A stretch of DNA of 15,563 nt from positions 1-15,563 of the forward strand of contig CAZCFA010000068.1 in NCBI GenBank assembly GCA_964497825.1, in the 5' to 3' direction. The notes under the pieces were generated by a model. The model had not been told where the DNA came from. It did no database searches and saw only the letters and a list, made by a program, of their open reading frames with translations. The position numbers and the translations under genes are program-made. Shown here piece by piece: positions 12,616 to 15,563 of the stretch. Origin of the DNA: RHKX01 sp964497825. Lineage in GTDB: Bacteria; Actinomycetota; Thermoleophilia; Solirubrobacterales; 70-9. Each line of letters opens with the position of its first letter. Within the stretch, counting starts at the first letter, position 1.

Positions 12616-13521
12616 GTGGCGGCGGCGCCCGCCGACGTGATCGCGATCTTCGGCCCGACCGCGGTCGGCAAGACCGGGGTCGCGATCGAGCTCGCGGCGC
12701 TGCTGCGCGAGCGCGGCGAGGACCCGGTCGCGATCTCCTGCGACGCGATCCAGGTTTACCGCGGCCTCGAGGTTCTCAGCGGCGTGCCGACGGCGGCGCA
12801 GCGGCGCCGGCTCGAGCACCGGCTGGTCGCGTTCGCCGACCCGACCGAGGAGTTCAGCGCCGGACGCTTCGCGGCGCTCGCTCGGGCCGAGGTCGACGCG
12901 CTGCTCGCGGCGGGCCGGACGCCGATCGTCGTCGGCGGCACCGGCCTCTACATGCGGGCGGCGCTCGCCGACCTCGAGCTGCGGCCGCCGGTCCCGGCCG
13001 CGGTGCGCGCCGCGGTCGAGGCCGAGATCGACGCCCGCGGGACGGAGGCGGCGCACGCGCAGCTCGCCGCCGACGTCGCCGCCCGCGTCGATCGCAACGA
13101 CCGCAAGCGGATCGCGCGGGCGCTCGAGCTGCAGCGGGTCGGCCTCGACCCGCCGGAGCGCGGCGGCGAGCTCTGGACGGCGCGGCTGCGGCATCCGACC
13201 GCGCTGGTCGGGATCGTCGCCGGCCGCGACGAGCTCGCGGCGCGGATCGATCGCCGCGTCGATCGGATGCTCGCGGCGGGCGCCGGCGCCGAGGCGCGGT
13301 CCGTCGCCGCGGCGGGCGCCTCGCGGACGGCGCGTGCGGCGCTCGGCTTCGAGCAGGCGATCGCCGGCGACGGCGCCGCGATCAAGGCCGCCCACCGCCG
13401 CTACGGCCGCCGCCAGATGACCTGGCTGCGGCGGATGGAGGGGCTCGAGGTGATCGAGCGCGACGGCCTCGGCGACGGCGACGTCGCCGCCCTGGTGGCG
13501 GCGGCGGCCGGGCGGCGATAA
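12616..13521 (+). CDS. miaA: tRNA dimethylallyltransferase MiaA
   Basis: 301 residues. MiaA transfers the dimethylallyl group from DMAPP to N6 of A37, the step before MiaB. Visible are the P-loop FGPTAVGKTGVA near the N-terminus, the substrate-binding ISCDAIQVYRG (the family's ADS-QVYR motif, here CDAIQVYR), FADPTEEFSAGRFA, the VVGGTGLYMRA motif, and the C-terminal RTARAALGFEQAI and RRYGRRQMTWLRR tRNA-binding motif. The stretch after QVYRG, LEVLSGVPTAAQRR, diverges from the usual IGTAKP-like segment but retains a Thr at a plausible position. It starts with GTG 12616, four bases after the miaB stop, without a Shine-Dalgarno. Identity is secure. Confidence 0.95.
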   Translation: MAAAPADVIAIFGPTAVGKTGVAIELAALLRERGEDPVAISCDAIQVYRGLEVLSGVPTAAQRRRLEHRLVAFADPTEEFSAGRFAALARAEVDALLAAGRTPIVVGGTGLYMRAALADLELRPPVPAAVRAAVEAEIDARGTEAAHAQLAADVAARVDRNDRKRIARALELQRVGLDPPERGGELWTARLRHPTALVGIVAGRDELAARIDRRVDRMLAAGAGAEARSVAAAGASRTARAALGFEQAIAGDGAAIKAAHRRYGRRQMTWLRRMEGLEVIERDGLGDGDVAALVAAAAGRR

Positions 13522-13522
13522 T
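13517..13522 (+). promoter_or_regulatory. -10 hexamer GATAAT, probable leaderless promoter of dapF
   Basis: GATAAT matches TATAAT at five of six positions, an AT-rich island in very GC-rich surroundings. It overlaps the TAA stop of miaA (13519-13521) and lies 7 bases before ATG 13530. There is no Shine-Dalgarno for dapF. Confidence 0.5.
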
Positions 13523-13529
13523 CCCGCCG

Positions 13530-14372
13530 ATGCGATTCGAGAAGTGGCAGGCGCTCGGCAACGATTACGTCGTGCTCGAGCGCGACCGGCTGCCGTTCGA
13601 GCTCACGGCCGAGCGGGTGCGGGCGATCTGCGAGCCGCACTTCGGCTGCCACGGCGACGGCATCCTGCTGCTCTCGCCGCCGTCGGACCCCGCCCACGTC
13701 GCGGCGCTGCGGATCTTCAACCCCGACGGATCGGAGGCCGAGCTGTCGGGCAACGGCGCCCGTGAGGCGGTCCTCTACCTGCGGCGCGCGGGCTGGACCG
13801 ACCGCGACGAGTTCACGATCGCGACCGCGGCCGGGGAGATCAGGCCGAGGATCATCGGCCGCGACGCCGCGCGGGTCGCGATGGCCCCGGCCCGCACCGC
13901 CTCGGCCGACTATCCCGGCGGCGCCGCCGACGGCCGCGGCACGATCGAGGTCGGCGGCGTCGAGCGCGAGTTCCAGCACGTCGCGGTCGGCAACCCGCAG
14001 TGCGCGATCGAGATCGCCGACGGGCTCGAGCAGCTCGACCTGCCCGCGGTCGGGGCGCCGATCGAGAGCTCGCCGCTGTTCCCGAACCGGACCAACGTCA
14101 GCTTCTGGCGGGCCGACGGCTCAACCGTACGGGCGCGGATCTTCGAGCGCGGGGTGGGGGAGACGCTGTCCTCCGGCACCGGCGCGACCGGCGCCGCCGT
14201 CGCCGCCCACCTGCGCGGCGCCGCTAGCCCGATCACGGTGATCCTCGACGGCGGCGAGCTCCTGGTCGAGATCGGCCCCCAGCTCGAGATCTGGCTGACC
14301 GGCAGCGCCGAGCCGGTGTTCGCGGGCGAGTTCTCGGCCGAGCTGATGCGGCGGCTCGACCGGCTCGGCTGA
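13530..14372 (+). CDS. dapF: Diaminopimelate epimerase family protein with Ser in place of both catalytic Cys
   Basis: 280 residues, typical for DapF, which interconverts LL- and meso-diaminopimelate by a two-base mechanism using two cysteines. Conserved family features: KWQALGNDYVV near the N-terminus, N64 in FNPDGSEAEL, GNPQCAIE (N155; His usual at the Gln), FPNRTNVSF, and ERGVGET (206-212). The two catalytic positions differ: SGNGAR has S73 where C73 of the E. coli and Haemophilus enzymes lies in CGNGAR, and LSSGTGA has S215 in place of the second Cys of CGTGA. The codons are plainly TCG and TCC. The motif usually like FGIGxDG is FGCHGDG (38-44) here. Everything else is intact, so this is not a decaying pseudogene. 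It may be a variant epimerase, or a paralogue with another reaction, while a true DapF lies elsewhere. It lies between miaA and a DapL-like aminotransferase, supporting a diaminopimelate role. Confidence 0.85.
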   Translation: MRFEKWQALGNDYVVLERDRLPFELTAERVRAICEPHFGCHGDGILLLSPPSDPAHVAALRIFNPDGSEAELSGNGAREAVLYLRRAGWTDRDEFTIATAAGEIRPRIIGRDAARVAMAPARTASADYPGGAADGRGTIEVGGVEREFQHVAVGNPQCAIEIADGLEQLDLPAVGAPIESSPLFPNRTNVSFWRADGSTVRARIFERGVGETLSSGTGATGAAVAAHLRGAASPITVILDGGELLVEIGPQLEIWLTGSAEPVFAGEFSAELMRRLDRLG

Positions 14373-14400
14373 GCGTTCCCGCTCGTGACCGACGAAACCG

Positions 14401-14414
14401 GCGTCCGCGGACGC
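14401..14414 (+). terminator. 14-base perfect palindrome after dapF
   Basis: GCGTCCGCGGACGC is its own reverse complement and lies 28 bases after the dapF stop. As RNA it forms a 5-bp stem with a CGCG loop. It may be a weak terminator or a protein-binding site. Confidence 0.3.
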
Positions 14415-14460
14415 ACCGGCCTCGCGACGGCGCGCCGTTCGCTCGCCGTGCCGGGGCCGT

Positions 14461-14481
14461 ACCGGCGGCTCCGCCGCCGGT
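14461..14481 (+). terminator. 9-bp perfect inverted repeat overlapping the aminotransferase -10
   Basis: ACCGGCGGC (14461-14469) and GCCGCCGGT (14473-14481) flank a TCC loop. Its last base is the first base of TAGCCT. It could terminate dapF transcription or act as an operator at the aminotransferase promoter. Confidence 0.4.
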
Positions 14482-14486
14482 AGCCT
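14481..14486 (+). promoter_or_regulatory. -10-like TAGCCT ahead of the aminotransferase gene
   Basis: TAGCCT fits TANNNT. A start near 14493 would give a leader of about 30 bases that includes a strong Shine-Dalgarno. No -35 is evident. Confidence 0.35.
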
Positions 14487-14506
14487 GAGGCGCCGTCCCC
14501 CGAGCC

Positions 14507-14514
14507 GAAGGAAG
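14507..14514 (+). promoter_or_regulatory. Shine-Dalgarno GAAGGAAG of the aminotransferase gene
   Basis: GAAGGAAG ends 8 bases before TTG 14523 and supports that unusual start codon over internal alternatives such as the ATG at 14571. Confidence 0.65.
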
Positions 14515-14522
14515 TCCCGAGC

Positions 14523-15563
14523 TTGTCCCTGACCGATCCGTCCCAGCGCCTGCGGGCGATCCCGCCCTACATGTTCGCCGAGCTCGAACGCAAGGTCGCC
14601 GAGAAGCGCGCCGCCGGGATCGACGTGATCAGCCTCGGGATCGGCGACCCCGACATGCCGACGTTCCCGCACGTCGTCGCGGCGATGCAGGAGGCGGTGG
14701 CCGAGAACGGCAACCAGAAGTACCCCTCCAACCGCGGCCGCGACGAGTTCCGCGAGGCGCTCGCCCGCTTCTACGAGCGCCGGTTCGGGGTCGAGATCGA
14801 TCCCGCCGGCGAGGTGATCCCGGCGATCGGCGCCAAGGAGTGCATCTACAACCTCTGCTTCGCCTTCCTCGACCCCGGCGACGCCGCGCTGGCCGCCGAT
14901 CCCGGCTATCCGGTCTACACCGGCGGGCCGGTGCTCGCCGGGGCCGAGCCGGTGGTGCTGCCGCTGGTCCCCGGGCTCGGCTTCGCCCCCGACCTCGACG
15001 CGATCGGCGCCGAGGATCTGCGCCGCGCGCGCCTGATCTTCCTCAACTACCCGAACAACCCGACCGGGGCGGTCGCCCCCGAGGGGCTGTTCGAGCGCGT
15101 CGTCGAGCTCGCCCGCGAGCACGAGATCCTCGTCGTCCACGACAACGCCTACTCGGAGACGACCTTCGACGGCTACGTCGCCCCGAGCTTTCTGGCGACG
15201 CCCGGCGCCAAGGACGTCGGCGTCGAGGTCTTCAGCCTCTCGAAGGGGTTCAACATGACCGGCTGGCGCTGCGCGGCGATCCTCGGCAACGCCGACGCGA
15301 TCGCGACCTACTGGCGGCTGAAGACGAACGTCGACTCGGGCCTGTTCGAGGCGATCCAGCTCGCCGGAGCGGCGGCGCTGGAGGGACCGCGCGAGCCGCT
15401 GGAAGAGATGAACGCGCTCTACGCCCGCCGCCGCGACCTCGTCGTCGCGGCGCTCGCCGAGATCGGCGTCGAGGTTGCCTCGCCGAAGGGCACGATCTAC
15501 GTCTGGGCGCCGGTGCCCGAGGGCCACAGCTCGACCTCGTTCTGCGAGCACGTGCTCGAGCAG
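14523..15563 (+). CDS. dapL: Class I PLP aminotransferase, probable LL-diaminopimelate aminotransferase (3' end missing)
   Basis: 347 codons are in the window with no stop, so about 40-50 residues are missing at the right edge. It is a fold-type I aminotransferase: PPYMFAELERKVAEKRAAGI opening, DVISLGIGDPDMPT, AIGAKECIYNLCFAFLDPGD, ADPGYPVY, the NYPNNPTGA motif (N179), the PLP-ring Asp D207 in VVHDNAYSE, the Schiff-base Lys K241 in SLSKGFNMTGWR, and R248 for cofactor phosphate. SLSK-NMTGWR and the neighbouring dapF favour the DapL-type enzyme that converts tetrahydrodipicolinate directly to LL-diaminopimelate with glutamate as donor. An aspartate or other aminotransferase of the same subfamily cannot be ruled out. 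TTG 14523 is chosen because of the Shine-Dalgarno and because the family N-terminus begins just there. Confidence 0.85.
   Translation, partial: MSLTDPSQRLRAIPPYMFAELERKVAEKRAAGIDVISLGIGDPDMPTFPHVVAAMQEAVAENGNQKYPSNRGRDEFREALARFYERRFGVEIDPAGEVIPAIGAKECIYNLCFAFLDPGDAALAADPGYPVYTGGPVLAGAEPVVLPLVPGLGFAPDLDAIGAEDLRRARLIFLNYPNNPTGAVAPEGLFERVVELAREHEILVVHDNAYSETTFDGYVAPSFLATPGAKDVGVEVFSLSKGFNMTGWRCAAILGNADAIATYWRLKTNVDSGLFEAIQLAGAAALEGPREPLEEMNALYARRRDLVVAALAEIGVEVASPKGTIYVWAPVPEGHSSTSFCEHVLEQ

Overview
The window is very GC-rich, has strong third-position G/C bias, uses GTG and TTG starts freely, and is densely packed with mostly co-directional genes. Gene content and the style of the proteins (RodZ-like HTH protein, Gly/Ala-rich linkers, a DapL-type aminotransferase next to DapF, an RNase Y) fit a deep-branching actinobacterium, most likely class Thermoleophilia (Solirubrobacterales or Gaiellales type). 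That assignment is inferred from composition and gene order; no marker search could be run.

Layout. Positions 1-1121 (minus strand) carry a two-component pair: an OmpR/PhoB-type response regulator and the N-terminus of its sensor histidine kinase, which runs off the left edge. Everything else is on the plus strand: ftsK (1213-3696), a RodZ-like HTH/membrane protein (3730-4518), cinA (4515-5795), a ~750-base gap with a 16-base tandem repeat array and an SOS-type control region, recA-thpR-recX (6545-8760), a 291-base leader, rny (RNase Y, 9052-10551), a membrane-anchored cytochrome c (10600-11235), miaB (11283-12611), miaA (12616-13521), dapF (13530-14372), and a DapL-like aminotransferase cut by the right edge (14523 onward).

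How the genes fit together. This is mainly a conserved housekeeping neighbourhood: chromosome translocation and division (FtsK), cell shape (RodZ), NMN recycling (CinA), recombinational repair and its control (RecA, RecX), RNA turnover (RNase Y), the two successive enzymes of ms2i6A tRNA modification (MiaA then MiaB), and the end of diaminopimelate synthesis (aminotransferase then epimerase). The order resembles the Bacillus spoIIIE-ymfM-pgsA-cinA-recA-rny-miaB stretch, with pgsA absent here. Several genes have a -10-like hexamer 7-10 bases before the start codon and no Shine-Dalgarno, implying leaderless transcripts, often directly behind a hairpin that begins at the previous stop codon; recA, rny and the aminotransferase instead have clear Shine-Dalgarno sequences.

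I see no mobile element, CRISPR, tRNA or rRNA, and no obvious new multi-gene system. The best leads for something new are: a DapF in which both catalytic cysteines are serine; an RNase Y with no N-terminal membrane helix; a LexA-like box inside a possible leaderless leader ORF ahead of recA; the 16-base repeat array; and an unusual two-helix membrane cytochrome c placed between rny and miaB.
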